From positions 2,866,001 to 2,930,000 of the forward strand of contig JAJNNQ010000027.1 of the NCBI GenBank assembly GCA_027886175.1: 64,000 nucleotides of DNA, written 5' to 3'. The position numbers were made by a program, and so were the translations under genes. This document shows positions 10,871 to 24,442 of this stretch, piece by piece (the first letter of the stretch is position 1; every line of letters begins with the position of its first letter). Under the pieces are notes generated by a model. It was not told the origin of the DNA, did no database searches, and saw only the letters and a list, made by a program, of their open reading frames with translations. Origin of the DNA: Phylloscopus collybita (lineage: Eukaryota > Chordata > Aves > Passeriformes > Phylloscopidae).

Positions 10871-13800
10871 ATGCTTTTTTTTACATTCAGAAGTTCTGTT
10901 ACAATGATGTGGGCAAGGCAGCTTGCTTCACATTTAAAAGCAGCTTCTTGGCCTTCCATTGTAATTCAGGGACTTTTGCACTTTGTCGTGAAACAATGCA
11001 TTTTCCAACTTTGATTCCACTATGGATGATTCCTCTGGGTTTGCCTTAAAGAATTGGGAGAACTGGTGTGAAAGGCCTTTTGTTTTGTGAGATGAATCAA
11101 GTTCATTGCTATTTCAGCAGCCAAACACCTGACAACGTGAGTACAAATGAATCAGACTCTTCAAACTCTCTCCAGCCCCACTGTCAGTTCACTCCAGACT
11201 CTTCCCTGTGTTCATCAGTTTTTGCTGGATGGGTATTTCTTGTTTGGTATACAGGAAAATCCTTTAAGTGCACTCAGCTCTGCTTTGCTGAGGGATTATC
11301 TTTTTCTGTTTTATTTCTCAAGATAGTTTGTCTTTTTTTTCCTGCTACCTGTGTTTTACATAGTTTTAGATTTCACATTCATGCACAATTTGTTTTAAGG
11401 TAGGAAAGAGTTCCCAGCACTTACTTCAGTAGCTGGTCATTTGCTCAAACATTTCTTTGGTTTCTGTTGTTTTTTTTCCCTAAGGTTGTGATTGTTATGC
11501 AGCAATCTTTGGTTGTTAACATATTTTTCCAGACTTTCCAGTCAACTGAGTGCCACCAAGCAACTGCAGGCTCAAGGTGAGGTGGATGTGATCACTGAAG
11601 TGAGCAGAACTCCCACTGGTGTAAGCAGGGAAGGATGGAATGTGTCTTTGTTTCTTGTTAAAAAAAAATAAATCTCATTTTGTTTAAATACCTAACAGTG
11701 TGAATGAGTGAGAGAAAACAGATGAATTCAGCAGGTAGATTGCTCTGGGATCCAGTGGAGCTGCTCCCACTTCAGTGGCCACTGGTGAGTCTTGTTTCAT
11801 AACACGTTGTGTGTTAACATGCTGAGTGCTTTCTCTGCTGGACTGAATTTCTTTGTCAGTGAGGCTTCAGAATTATTTAGTCATCACTTGCTACTTGTTC
11901 AGACTAATTTTAGAAGGACATAGTTTCCATTAGGCTCCTGTGCACATTAGATGTGTTCAGCTGGGAGGAGAGTCAGGCTTTGAACTGAATTGCTTTCCAT
12001 TACCCAAGTTAAGAGAACACATTGGCAATTTGCTCTTCCCTGGAACTATTTTGTGAGGTTCTGTTGTAAAGTACACACAGCTGTATCCCTTCAAGCATCA
12101 AAAATGAGAGTTTATTCACACCCTTTAAAGTGTTAGTGCATTTCTGGGAATGTATTAACTTGCTATTCTATGGCAGTTACCTGTCCAGAAAAACTGAGTG
12201 AAGAAGGTAAGATTCTAACATGTATCCAAAGGTAACCATAGGAATGCTTGATTTATAAAATAACTTCTTTAGTATTCTGAAAGTTTGCTGTCAATGTGTT
12301 TTATTGCAGGAAAATATTCTTTGGCTTAAAGGGCAGCAGTTAAACCCCTCAAAATGGGAACACTTTACAACATTTTCAGATGAGTTTCCTGCTGCTGCTC
12401 TCACGTGTCAGTGGTTTTACACACTGTTTTAATGAAATGTATTTCAGAAAACTAAATAATTGGCAAAGTTTGTCTGCTAAAGCCTTTCACAGATGAAACA
12501 AGACATGTTTGCACAATGGCAGGCAGGCAGAGTATTGATTTACCATCTGCCACAGGAAATGCAACCCTGGATTGGTGAGTACTCCAGTTTAGCTCCTAGG
12601 CCAGAAAAATCACTCACTGTGATCAGTCACTGCAGACAGGTGTGGATTTGAGGTCGAGGTGAATGTGGACTATTTCAATTCAATATAAAACTATTGCTTT
12701 GGCCTTGCTCAGTTTAATGGTGAAGAAGTGCTGTTTGCAGAGGAGGTGCCTGGGCAGCTGCCCACGATAAGTAATTGTATCAGATCACTATCCTGAGGTT
12801 TTACACTGTCTGGCCTTTGAAATGATAGAAACCACTGATTTCTGATTTGTTTTTTTTCTGCAGAGATGAACCTGAGCAAAATGAAATGGCTGTTAATGTT
12901 TAAGTCTCCAGATGGGCTGACTAAAGTGTCATTTGGGTAAGAGTGATTTCTTTCCAAAAGCTTTGCTGCAGATTCACCGTGCAAAGCATTTCCCTGGGTT
13001 ATTCAGCCAGGTGATGATCACCACCTGGAGCTGCAGCACACAAAAACGACTGGAACCAATTCAGACCGGGAACAATTCCCCAGTAACTTTCTGTACCCCG
13101 GCAGCTGCAGGATGCACAGAATGCTGCAGTTTGCAGCCGTAGCTGTAACTCTGCTGTGGTGCCAGGCGATGGCAGTGCTGATGGCTCCTGAGCAGAGCTT
13201 TCCCTGCCGCTGGGGCTGCAGCGTGCCTGGGGTTCTGCACGGAGCTGGAGTGCTGCTGGAATACAAGGTACAGTTATTTGTAAAAGCAAGTTACCCCAAA
13301 ATGCTCCGGGAACAGAAGAAGATGGAAATGATTTCCGTTTTTGAGTTTTTCAGGAGTGTACCTGGTATCCATAACCATAAACCAAGTTTTAACTATGAAG
13401 TGCTCGTTTAGCTGCTGGTTCATGTATCTGTTCCCCTTCTCTCACTATCAGGTCCTGAAGGGCTCTGAACCAAGTCAGCCAAACATGTTTCTTCTTCCCT
13501 TCGCTGCTGGCCTCACAATTCCTGAGCTCCAGGCCCATTCCTCCCTTCCTTGCTGCCCTTGAAGGTCCCAGGCTCCTGAGGTGCTGCTGCTGAGCCCATC
13601 ACAGACTGGGAAGTGTAACAGCACCCAGGGTTCTGTCTGTAAAATTCTGGAGTTAGAAATCCTCAGTGGGGAGCTGGGACCCAAACTGCTGCTGGACAGT
13701 GACCTGTCACCCCTCATAGCCACAGGTGCCTCCACTGTCCTCTGCTTCCTCAGCACTGAAAGACTCATTCTGTGGCATGATTTCCACTCTGTATGATTGT

Positions 13801-16800
13801 CACACTGATACACTAAACCACATTTTAAGATCCTCAGACCTGCAGAGGGTTCAGGCTATTAAGAAATTATAAATTCTGTATTGTGCTCTTTACAGATTGT
13901 ACCATATTGATGCCACTTGTAGAAATCCTGTGCCATAAATTCTTTGCTATGCTAATCAGAATATCCTGCTGAGAAAACCTTGGCTGTAACTACAATTTAG
14001 TGCTGTCTTCTAAAAGAACCCATCTGTCCCCTTGGTGTCAGGTGTAACAGGTGTAATTCAAAAGGGAAAAAACCCAGTAGTATTTGTACTGACAGAATGT
14101 TGTCTTTGCACACCTCGGGCTGTGAGTTGGAGTTGGTAGAACTGTATTTCATCCTGAGTTCAAACAGCTGGAAGCCATCTATTTGCATTTCCAGGTAAGC
14201 TTAGCTTTATATACAGCAGTGCAGGGCCCATCCTGCTCTCAGCAACAGGACAGCCACTCCATGAGAGGAAACTGCTGCTGCTCTTCCCTTGCCAGGTCAG
14301 AATAAAGGGAGCAACACCAGCTGGCTGGCTGTGGTGCTTCCAGCAGACATGCTGGGATTACCACTGTGTTCTGTGAGCACATGGAGCAGCCTGTGTTCCC
14401 AAGGATCTGCAGCAGGGAACAAGCCCAGGAGAGCAGAGCCTCTGGAGTGGCACACGGGGACATCAGCTCCAGCAGTGTGAGCTGAGAGTGGCAGTGACTG
14501 CACAGCCCCAGGCTGGTCCCACCCTGATGCAGAACCAGGGGGTCAGGCTGGTACCTCTTGCCAGTTTGATCTTGCTCCTTCCTCAGGGGCAAAGCAAACT
14601 TCCAGATGTCAGCAGCATTCACCTGCTTCTGAAATGGGGATGGTGCTACACTTGGTTAAAGGAATTCGCATTTTTAGGTCTTGGTTGTAAGGTAATATGA
14701 GACCGAGGCTGCACCACAAAGGCAACCATGTGCCTTGGGAACACTCCTGCATGGACAGAGCAATTCCAAATGTTTGTGTTGCATCGGTTCTGCAAATGCT
14801 TTTTGTTACAGTGCATAAAAGATACAATACCTGCCAGCATTGCCTTTGTAAAGAGAGACCGTTTTCTTCTGTTGACTAATTATCCAGTGAATATATTCAG
14901 TTTGAAGGGACACTTCAATAATTTAGCAGGCATGTGCCAGGTAATACAGGAGCTTTTGTCTTACTGGTGGCACAGATCTTGAATTGTGTGTAACCCAATC
15001 CCTGGCCTTACGTATTCAAGGAAGTGTTTGGTATAGCTCCTGTATCAAGTGCCACTGAGAGCAGGCCTAGATAAGAGATTAGGGTAATGCTCTTCCCTGG
15101 CCATAGGGAAAGTTTACCCTTTGCTGCCCAGGGTAAACTTCTGCAGGCAATAACTGCTTTATAGTGTGAGATGTGGATGTGCTGGGACCCAAAGATGAGT
15201 TTGTTGTAGGAATAGAAAAAGGCTGCAAACTGCATGTTAAATACCCAGGTGTGCTAAGCCTGTCCTTGGGGGTGTATTAACAAATGCTTTGTAGTTTGAC
15301 AGGGAATGCTTTCTGTCATTAACGTTTCTTAAATGCAGACTGGTGATTTGCTGGACCAGACAAGGAGAGGGATAATGTTCCATTCCTGGGAACACTATGA
15401 AATAAAACTCAAGTAATGGATTTTCTGCAACCCTTCCTAAGGTGCTTCCTCACAGTTGTGCCATTTCCCAGAAAGGTGTAAGCTCAAATATCCTTTTCTG
15501 ACCCACTGCCAACTGGTTCAGTCACCTTCCTTTCCTTGCCTATAAAATGCAGCTCGCTACTGATTTACAGCACAGGGAGATTTTGTTTGGAATATGCCAT
15601 GATTATTGCACTCAGTAAAGGGCAGAGATAATGCAGTAGCTCAAACTATTCTCCAACGACTGAACTGGAGTTCAAAAACAATCTTTACAACCTTTTTTTT
15701 TTTTTCCTTTGGAAGGACAGCTGTCTGCCATGCTCCTGCTGTAACAGTGGGATTCATATGGAGTCAGGTATCACTTACTGGCAGGTAATTGCTTTCTGCA
15801 GATACCTGACTCTTTTCCTTGGAGGTCTCCCTTTCCTAAGTAAATGTTCATTCTTGGTCTGTGGCAGCAGGGTTTGCAGACAGCAGTTGGTTGTTTAGGC
15901 ATTAATGTTTAATCTATGGAGCAGCATCTATGTAATTGTAAAGAACAGCTACATTTGTGGAACATTGTCAGACTTCAAACACGAGTACCTAGCATTTCAG
16001 AAGCACTTTCACTGGGCTGAAACAGCTTTTCAAAAAACCACAGAAAGAGGGCAAAATGGCTATTCAAAGAGAACAGCTTAGCAAAACCTTGTCATTGAAC
16101 CCTTCTAGCTTTTGTTCAGCCGTTGGCTGCGTGATGCAGCTGGAGTCATTCTGCAGCTCTGACCTGTGTCTGTCACAATGGCTGAGCTCATCCACTTCAT
16201 CACCTGAGCACCTTTCTTTGGTGGTCCTGCAAACAGCAGCAGGGAGATGAGAGAGAGGATGATTGAACCCTCCAAACTATTCTGAGTGTGGTTTGGCCCA
16301 GGGTAACATTCCCCACTAGTGACCTACTTGCTACTTAACAGGCCTCCTTATGGGTGGTGCTGTCACAGCCACACTTCTGGTAAGGAAACAGAAGAGTGGT
16401 TTTTTTTTTTTCTCCTTGTAGGCTGATGGAAATGTCCTTTGAGGTAAGACTGGCCCTGGCACCCCAGGGCTGGTAAAAGGACAACCACACCTCAAGCAGC
16501 AGAATGGATTTCCTGATTTAGTACTGATCCATGCACTTCATTCACATGCTTCACTTCAAAATACGGACCAGCTGATCTGCCAGCCTTTTTGTCCTCCTGA
16601 GAATGCATCTAAAACCTGCCCTCTTTATTGCCCTGCACCTTTCTCTATGTGCTTCCCCACTAACTAAAGGCATGATGGGCACTAACTGGGCCGTGTGATT
16701 GAGCAGGAAGTGGCCTGCCTTTGTTTCACTTGTCATGTTCAGCTGATGTCATTGTCCTGTTGCAATGTTGGGGACATCGTGTTGCTGGCAACTGCCTGTT

Positions 16801-19800
16801 GAGCTGTTGATGGTTTTTCCTCATCAGGAATCACTGCTGCAGCAGATTGGATGTGGATGTTGGACTGTCAGGAGCCGGATGGCATTGCCCAAGTGAGCTT
16901 CGACCCTTCCAGTCAGTGACTCTGCTGCCCTGCACCATCGTAACTGATTCTTTTTGCAAAAGGCCCATGTTGGACTTGCTGAGATCATGTAGAAGCTGCT
17001 ATCATCCTGCCCAGATTTCAGTGCAGGTAGCTCTGGTTTTCCTTTTTAAATACCTTTCCAGGCTCCATGGATAAAGCTTCTGTATCCAGTGCTGATATGT
17101 TGGTTTGTTGTCTTGACATTCCAATTGTGTTTATATCCTGTTCAGAGCCACTGCAACAAACCTTTGCTGCCTTGTGTTTAAACAGAGTAGACATGGTAAC
17201 TAGAAGGCTCTAAAGAGTTCCAAACAAAACCTTTAAGGAAGATTAACTGCCATGCTCATATATTTTCTTTTTGCACCTGGCCAGGTTCACTGTGGGCATT
17301 AGATACCTCCTAAAAGTACCACAGCTGGAAAAGCAATATCAGAGTAGATGGATTATTTATCTCATTGGATGTGATGTGACAGAAGAATCTGGATTAGTGA
17401 GGACTAAAATCCAGCAACCTGGAGAAAAGGACCATGAGGTTAAGGAGGGGATCCATGGGTGAGACCTGGGTGTGCTCACCTGTGGGAAGGGGGATAAGAA
17501 GTTGGGTCTGCCCCAATGCTGTGGATGCATTCCAGCTCTGCAGTCACTTGTCTTTTGCTGTTAAGAATATCTGAGGTGTCCATACAGCTGTGCTCTACAT
17601 CCCAGAGCTGAGACATCTTTTTTAATCTTCTTCTATGTCCTGACTATTCCCTGGTTGGAGTGGGTGGACAGTTCCTGCTCAGTTTCTGCTACCAGTGTCA
17701 CGTGCACTCCCATGAAAAGGTCATGAGATGTGGCCCTGGCAGCTTTGGCAGAGATTGTTAGAAGCCTTCTGGCATTTTCTTTTTTTAAATCAGAAAATAT
17801 CGCTTAGTTTTAACATAACTCCACATATATTTGGAAAAAAAATTTATTAATGCTGTTTCAAAAGGCCTTACTTTTTCTGCTTCCTTCCTTTAAAGAATAT
17901 AAAATGATTTCTTGTTCATTTTAAAATGTAGTTTTGTGGTTTTCAAACTTCAAAAGTACATTGAAGCTACAATTAATATTTTCCCAAAGTACAACACAAA
18001 ATTGAAATAGCAAAAATATTTGTTTAACTATTTTGAGATGTAGTTTGCATGTTTGACTCAAATGGAATGTTTTTTTCTAAAAAACTTCTTGAGGGAGGAA
18101 AACCCTTCTGATAATTAAATCCCAGCCTGAGAGAGATGGAACAATATTTTTATTAAAGAGAGACAGAGTTTCTGTGCAGGAATTCAGGAAAGGAGCAGTA
18201 TCTTTATTGGATGCTGTGTTTAGCAGGTGATAACAAGTGGTTTCATCTCCTCATCCTTCTCTCCCTTCTCCCTGTGCCCTGCCTTGCAGATTTGGGGATA
18301 CCTGAGCCAGTTTCCTGAAGAGACTCCCCCCCCATGACATCACCAAAGGCAAACATGAAGAAATGGGCAGTATTTTGGCCTACATATTTAAAGTTCTGCT
18401 TTAAATAGATGTAGATAAAGTTCTGCATTTACAGATGTAGATGCTGTCATAGCAGGAAAATGTTTTCTGGCTCTATCTCACAGCTGCTGTTCCCCAGTGA
18501 TTACTGCCAATGGAGGAGTTGTGGTAGAAAATCTGGAGAGAAACTTCTGTCTCAGAAACCACCGTGAGTTGCTTGCTTTGTCCTGTTCCTTTTCTGCTTC
18601 TGACCCTTTATCATCCCTTTCCTGCCTTCTACAAAGTAAAGAAGAAACTAAGATCAGCTAGAGAAGGATTTCCTAGACTGGTTGCATAATTTGGTTGCAA
18701 TGTGAACATCTGCACTTTTCATTAGTCACTCACTAAGACAAAGAGAGATCATCCCCAAGGCCACAGGGAAGGCAAGGGTTACCACTGCCCTAGGCCAAGA
18801 CATGACAATACTGATGATGACAAAACTATTTGGCAGAGATGCCAACGATGCCAGAAAACAAGCCACCATCCTAATCAAGGGCACTATTTTGATTGCTCAG
18901 AAAGGCAGCCCAGCTCTCTGCTGTCACACTGTGACAATCCCCAGCTGGCAGGCCCGGGCTGCAGCCCCAGCCCAGTGTCATTCCAGCTCCCCAGAGTGCT
19001 TTGCCAGGGCTGGGGAGAGTCTGTACACACAGCTCCCAGGAGCTGTACCTGGATAAACAGTGCTCTGGAGATGGTGGAGGAGAAATTCTCCAAGGGCAGA
19101 GTCAAAAGCACCAAGAAATGTGGGTGTGACCACTCAGGGTGGCTGCAGCACATTTTCACCACTGAAGTGACACCACCACAGGGACCACTGAAGCACCTTT
19201 CCTTGCTGACCTGGTCCTTTCTGGTCCCAAACAGGTGCTTCATCCTTCCCCTGACACATGTGGCTGGCACAAGGGCATGTGGAAGGAAAAGTGCCAAGCT
19301 GTGCTCTGAGAAACTCCTGGGAAACGGTGGTGGTGGCACAAAAGAGCAAAGCACAAGATTCCTGAATATGAGACATTCTCCCTGCTGGCAGTTGCAGAAG
19401 TATGAGCAATGTGATGGCACAGCCTCTGAGTTTCCTTGGCCACATTTTATGCCTTTATTTTCATCTGGACTTGTATCCAAGGCTTGCAGTGCACCTCCTG
19501 TGGCAAGATCCTCCCAGCAGTTATGAGCTCTGCAATGTCTCCTCCGAGCCTCTTCTTTTTCAGGAATCTTGTTTGCAATTACCATGATTCTGTTTGTCCT
19601 TTGTCATGGCACAGATACGCAATTCTTATTTTGTGAAGGGACATCAAAAGGAGGGCAGGAAAGTTTGGGGAAGTAGAATTAGATTTTTAATGACAATTTC
19701 CTTTACCACACTCTAACACATATGCTTGTGGTCCAGCAGAACTGAGTGAGGTGTCCCATTTGTTGTTCTCTCAGTCCCAGACTTACCAATGTCCATATCT

Positions 19801-21823
19801 ATGTGGGGGTTTTTGGTGCAGGTTACTGGAACATTAAACCAGATCACTCCAGATGCCCACTAGAGCTGATGGTCTGCTTGTGCTTAACCAGTGTAGCCAG
19901 CAAAAGGCAACAGAGCTCACTCGACATCCCCAGCTGTGGAATATTCAGTGAAATAGTCCCACTGGAAGATTCCTACAGAAACCAAAGCCAAAAAGCAGCC
20001 CTGACTGGGAACCTCCCCTGCTCAACTGTTTTGTTACAAGTGGCCCCAAGAAGAATGATTTTCATTTTTCAATTCTTGTTGCAGCAGCAGCTCTGGGTTA
20101 AGCAATGGTTATGGTGTGCTCAGGGCACCAAACCAGAAAATCTGAGGCAGAGGGGCCAGATGCAGAATTTCCTGCAATAACCAAAACCAAATGCCACTGA
20201 ACGCAGCTCCCCTCAAGATCTCCCTGTTCGCAGCCTCGCTGGTGGCCAGCATCCAGACTGAGCATTAGTAAAACCAACAAACCAAACAGTTCCCACAGTA
20301 AGGCCCTTGCTCTCCAGTTAACTTATTTAACTGTGGAGCTTCGAAGGGGGATGTTTCATCTGCTGTTGTTGCAATAAGCGGGTATCCATGGCAAAACCCA
20401 AGGGCACTGCCCTACAGCGATGAAGTCTTGGCTGAGCAGCAGCAGGAACTGGAAAAGGTCAGAGCTCCACAGTAGCCTTGCTCCATTTTAAAAATAAAGC
20501 CCATCAGTTTGCTAAGAAATTAGGCAGGTGCTTCAATGGCTTGCAGATCAGACCTGGGGTGTCTCAAATCAATTTTCCCAAAGACACTGGGGGAAAAAAG
20601 GAAAATGCTCAGACTAATCCACGAGGAGAGCACCACAGAGCTTCACTGCCAAGGGAGGGACAAGAACAGAAGGGACTTTGGGGCTTTGCAGAGGCCAAGG
20701 AACAGGGAACATCTTCCCTGCTGCTCTTTCCACACCTCTGTCCTGTCCTGTGCTCCCAAAGGTATAACTTTGTTTTTCATTCTTTAGGCAGGGACCATTT
20801 CTACATGGTTCTGTACCTGGATAGTCTTGCAGTGCCACCTTCTCTAGGATTTTCAGTGGAATCCAGCACGATGGTTTAGTGATCTGCAGCTGTTCCATTG
20901 CACCTTTTGGATAATGCTGCTGAAGTCCACCAGAAGGAGCCTTTGTGAATCAATTTTGCATAAGCCTCGAGGAATGTATTATCAAATAAAAACCCAATGA
21001 GTCCTCTAACTGTATTGAATTATCATAAAATTAATCTTCCCAATCTGAATGAGAATGGGACGCTCTGGATTTGCAATACAAATTCCGTACATTAAGGATA
21101 TGGATGGTTGTACACCCACTGCAAAAGATGACTTTGCTCCCAGCCTCCTCGTTGACTGACCTGTGTGGTTTTATTTCTTAATAACTACAAAGGACTAATT
21201 GCACCCCTACAATAGCTTTATCAGGTCTGTGTTCTTCTTGCTTGCAGTCTGTTCTTAGATTTGTGCTAAGCAACGTCCTGCCTTCCCCAAAGTGACTTTG
21301 TATTTTGAGATGTGCCTGTCTTTGCAGGAGTTATCTTTGACCAGAGAAAGCTGAAATATATTCTTCTCTTCTAGGCTACTCCTGTTGTTACAGTAAAAGC
21401 ACAGGGAGGTGTCAGCAAGCTGGCTCTGCCAAGCTCCTGCAGCTCTGATCTGATGGCTGGATTTTACCCGTAGGTGTTTTGAGGAGGATGAGTGCTTTTT
21501 TCACCAGAACGAGGCGGAAAAAAATAAAAGCGAATTAATTAACTTCCATAAAGTTATCCTTACTCACTTTCTCTTCCCTTTCCTGCTGTGTTTGTGGTAA
21601 CAGCTCATTAGAGTCTGTGTTTGCAATAGCTGCACCATGAGACAGGAGATTTCATTTCCCGTCCTGCTTCTCCAGGATGTGGCAGAACCGAGGCCGCCTC
21701 CCCCAGCCACGCCAGCGCCACCGGGGGTTTGTGGTGCTCACCGAGATCCCTTTCTGAAGTAATCCCTCCCTCCGCCCTCCTGGCCGGCTGCTAGCTCAGG
21801 TTCTGGGGGGCTTTGGGCAAGGA
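10871..21823. other. Intergenic region RAE1-RBM38, left part
   Basis: About 11 kb without a gene I can recognise. A further AATAAA sits at 11667-11672. Open frames of up to 233 codons occur, the longest on the minus strand at 18884-19585 with an overlapping 183-codon frame on the plus strand at 18975-19526. None resembles a known family. No tRNA-like or rRNA sequence and no clear CR1 3' end was seen by eye. Confidence 0.6.
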
Positions 21824-21829
21824 ATACTT
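21824..21829. repeat. Target site duplication, left copy
   Basis: atactt directly before the LTR, identical to the right copy. Confidence 0.75.
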
Positions 21830-22121
21830 TGTAGTCACTGTTTGTCATGTTTGGGTTTTTCTTAAGTTCTTTCCCAGAGATCTAAAGTGGTAAACAAGGT
21901 CACACTCTGTAAACTTTCTTGTTTTTTACATTTCTCTCCTAAGGAGGGACTTTGCTTGTTGACCCTTGATGTGGCCAATGAGTCAAAAGATCCCACCTCT
22001 TAGGTGGGCACATTGTAAAAAGGTATAAAAATAAGTTCTGAGAAGAAACCAGCCCTTTTTTCAGAGCATCAGCCTTCTGAATCACAAGTCCGCGTCTCAT
22101 TCATTGCGTCCCACAGCGACA
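21830..22121 (+). mobile_element. Solo LTR of an endogenous retrovirus (beta/ERVK-like), 292 bp
   Basis: The element starts tgtagtcactg and ends cacagcgaca, the usual TG...CA ends. It is flanked by a perfect 6-bp target duplication, atactt, at 21824-21829 and 22122-22127. A TATA box (tataaa, 22024-22029) lies about 195 bases in, placing a U3 of about 220 bases and a short R/U5, which sets the plus orientation. The 6-bp duplication fits the beta-retroviral (ERVK) class. No primer-binding site or gag/pol frame follows, so this is a solo LTR left by LTR-LTR recombination. It carries its own promoter signals. Confidence 0.75.
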
Positions 22122-22127
22122 ATACTT
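22122..22127. repeat. Target site duplication, right copy
   Basis: atactt directly after the LTR. Confidence 0.75.
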
Positions 22128-22400
22128 CAAGATCAGGAGAGACCCAAAAGAGGCTCCTTACCTCGGGGTGTTCCAAGGCTTTATTCTTGAAGAGATCCCA
22201 GGGGCAAAGAGGACGAACAAGGAAGAGCCTGGGTTTATCCAGACCCTCTGTCCCAGGGTTGATAGCTGGCACTGAGCCCAGAGATAGGGGGAAAGGTAGG
22301 GTCAAACTTACATCGTTACAGGCTTTGGGGTTCCTTTTGGGGTAAATCATCCCCCAGAGGGATACAACACCTTTCTTGTTCTGTTCTGTAAGAGAACTCC
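22128..22400 (-). mobile_element. Possible older LTR relic, minus strand, interrupted by the solo LTR
   Basis: On the minus strand this stretch reads like the end of a retroviral LTR: a polyadenylation signal AATAAAGCC (plus-strand 22178-22185) followed about 15-30 bases later by a G/T-rich run. The solo LTR at 21830-22121 sits inside its downstream part. I could not fix both ends or find a target duplication, so this may be unrelated unique sequence. Confidence 0.3.
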
Positions 22401-23236
22401 TGTCCCTGCATCGAGGGAAGAAGAGGAGCTGGGATTTCCACCCCTTTGGGAGACATGGGGCTCGTGTTTAAAGAAGAAAAAGGCCTGTGCTGTTTCCTCC
22501 TCCCCCTGCCCAGCATAAGCATGGAGAAGAGAGATGCTGCTGGGCTCTTTGGAGAACTTTGCCAGCCCTGCCTGGCCTGCAGAGAAGCCGGAGTCTGGTT
22601 GGATAATTTGAACCTTTGCCATCATTTGGAGCAGAATGAAGCTCTGTAAAAGGACGGTGACTGGATGCCAACTGGGTTGTCATTAGCTCGGGAGCCCAGG
22701 AAGCAGCTGATGTGCAGTTTGTGGTGGAAGTCATGCAGACAGAAGGGGTGACTCAGGGATGGAGAGGGCCCAGCCCCAACCCCAAAGGTGTATTCCAGGC
22801 TTGCTGTTTGGATGGACCAGGAACAGCTGGTGGCTTCAGAAGACACAAAGGCTCCATGGACCATCCATTTGCAGAATGCTGTCAATTTTTCAGTGATGTT
22901 GGGTGCTGCTGGCCCAGCTCCATCCTCCTTCCAGAGTAATCAAAGGAAATGCACCCTAGTCTTGAAGTCTGGTGCTTCAGGACTGAAAAGCTTAATGGCT
23001 TTCCTTGGCTTTTTTTTTTTTTTCCTCTCTCTTTTATGAAGTATAGGGTGTTTAGAACTATGGAAGCAGTGCAAGAAAAATATTAATGAATAACTATGGA
23101 GTGCAGACATTAATGCATTCCTTTCTCTTGAAATAACTGGCTTTTCTCTGTGGGGTCTGCAACAAAAAAAGTGTCTGCAGAGTCTGAACCTGCTGTATAG
23201 ATGCCAAAGTAGATGATGATTTAGAACTTCACTGGC

Positions 23237-23267
<31 letters not shown>

Positions 23268-23880
23268 CCCTAAAATGTTATCTCTGCATTTATCATGTTG
23301 TAAAATACCTCTTTCTCTGAGAAATGATGAACCTAAAGCACAGGGGCAGTTCTTGAGAGGATGATGGAAACTATGAACAAATAATGATTTTTGGGATCCT
23401 CTCCCACAGCCCGAACGTCAGCTGATGCTGGAGAGGAGGAATTAAAGAATTGCAAGCACCCCACCACTGGAGTTCTGAAGTACCAAGTGGCTTTTCAGCT
23501 TTTGTTTTCCTGCAGTTATGGACCAAGGGGTACATGCAGCAAATATGGGGCTGTGCTACCATAACAATTCTCCAAGGTTTGAATCGCAGGTCAGGGCAGA
23601 GACCTGCAGGCCAGGTCAAAGGCAGTGGCACTTCACAGCCTCGTACTTCAGAGCAGCAGCTGCCCGTCCTTTCATGGAACAAAACGCAAAAGGAGAACCC
23701 CACTGCTGACCACCAGTGGAAGTGGGAATGGCACATCCCTGTCCCCAGGGAGAGGCTGCACAGGTACATATCCAGGTGCCCAGTGGAGAAGCAGGAAGCT
23801 TAAGAACCCGCTTGAGAAAGACAGTTCTGAACCTTTGCTCACCCCCTGACCCCCTCCCTGGCTGTTCCTGCTTGGGGATC
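22400..23880. other. Intergenic region before the RBM38 CpG island
   Basis: No gene recognised. T-runs at about 23010-23023 and 23244-23267 are the only clear structures. CpG density rises from about 23880. Confidence 0.6.
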
Positions 23881-24383
23881 GGGTTCAACACCACCCCTTT
23901 CCTCCTGCCCCGGCTCCCACCGCGCCTTCGCCACCACGCGTGCCACAAAGGCTGCCAGCTGCCGATGGCTTTGTCCCCGTGCCCCAGCCCGCCAGGCACC
24001 AAACCCTCGCCGGTTGTGCAACAGCAGCGGGCTGGGGGTGCGGGACACCCGCCGCCCGGGCGGGATCTTTGGCGGGCTCCCTCCGGAGCGCTGCCCTCTC
24101 CCGCCCGGCCCTGCTCTCCGGGAGCCGCCGGGACTTGTAGTGTGCGGAGGGCCGGGGGGCGGGCGGCAGGGCTCGGGGGGGGCTCGGTGCGGGGCGGGAG
24201 AAAGAGAAAGACAGCGGGGACCCCCGGGCGGGGCCGGACTACGCGCCCCGAGCGCCCCTGCGCGGCGCGGCGGGCGGGGCGGGGCCGCGCGGCCCTACAA
24301 AGGCGGCGGCGGCGGCGGGGCGGCCGCTACTCACCGGCACCGGCGGGCGGGCGCGGGGCCGCGCTCCGGCTCCAGGCGCGGCC

Positions 24384-24398
24384 ATGAGGCAGCTGTAG
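24384..24398 (+). CDS. Upstream ORF 1 in the RBM38 leader (4 codons)
   Basis: ATG at 24384 with G at -3, four codons (M-R-Q-L) and a TAG stop at 24396-24398, 125 bases before the RBM38 start. A strong-context minimal uORF can reduce initiation downstream. It matters only if transcription starts before it, which the promoter layout suggests. Confidence 0.45.
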
Positions 24399-24442
24399 GG
24401 CCCCGGGACCCGCCGCCGCTCCGCTGCCTTCGGCCGCCGCGC

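Noticed and set aside
12495..13495. p53 half-sites such as agacatgttt and aaacatgttt
   Set aside because: Single half-sites without a properly spaced partner occur by chance; not enough to call a p53 element for RBM38.
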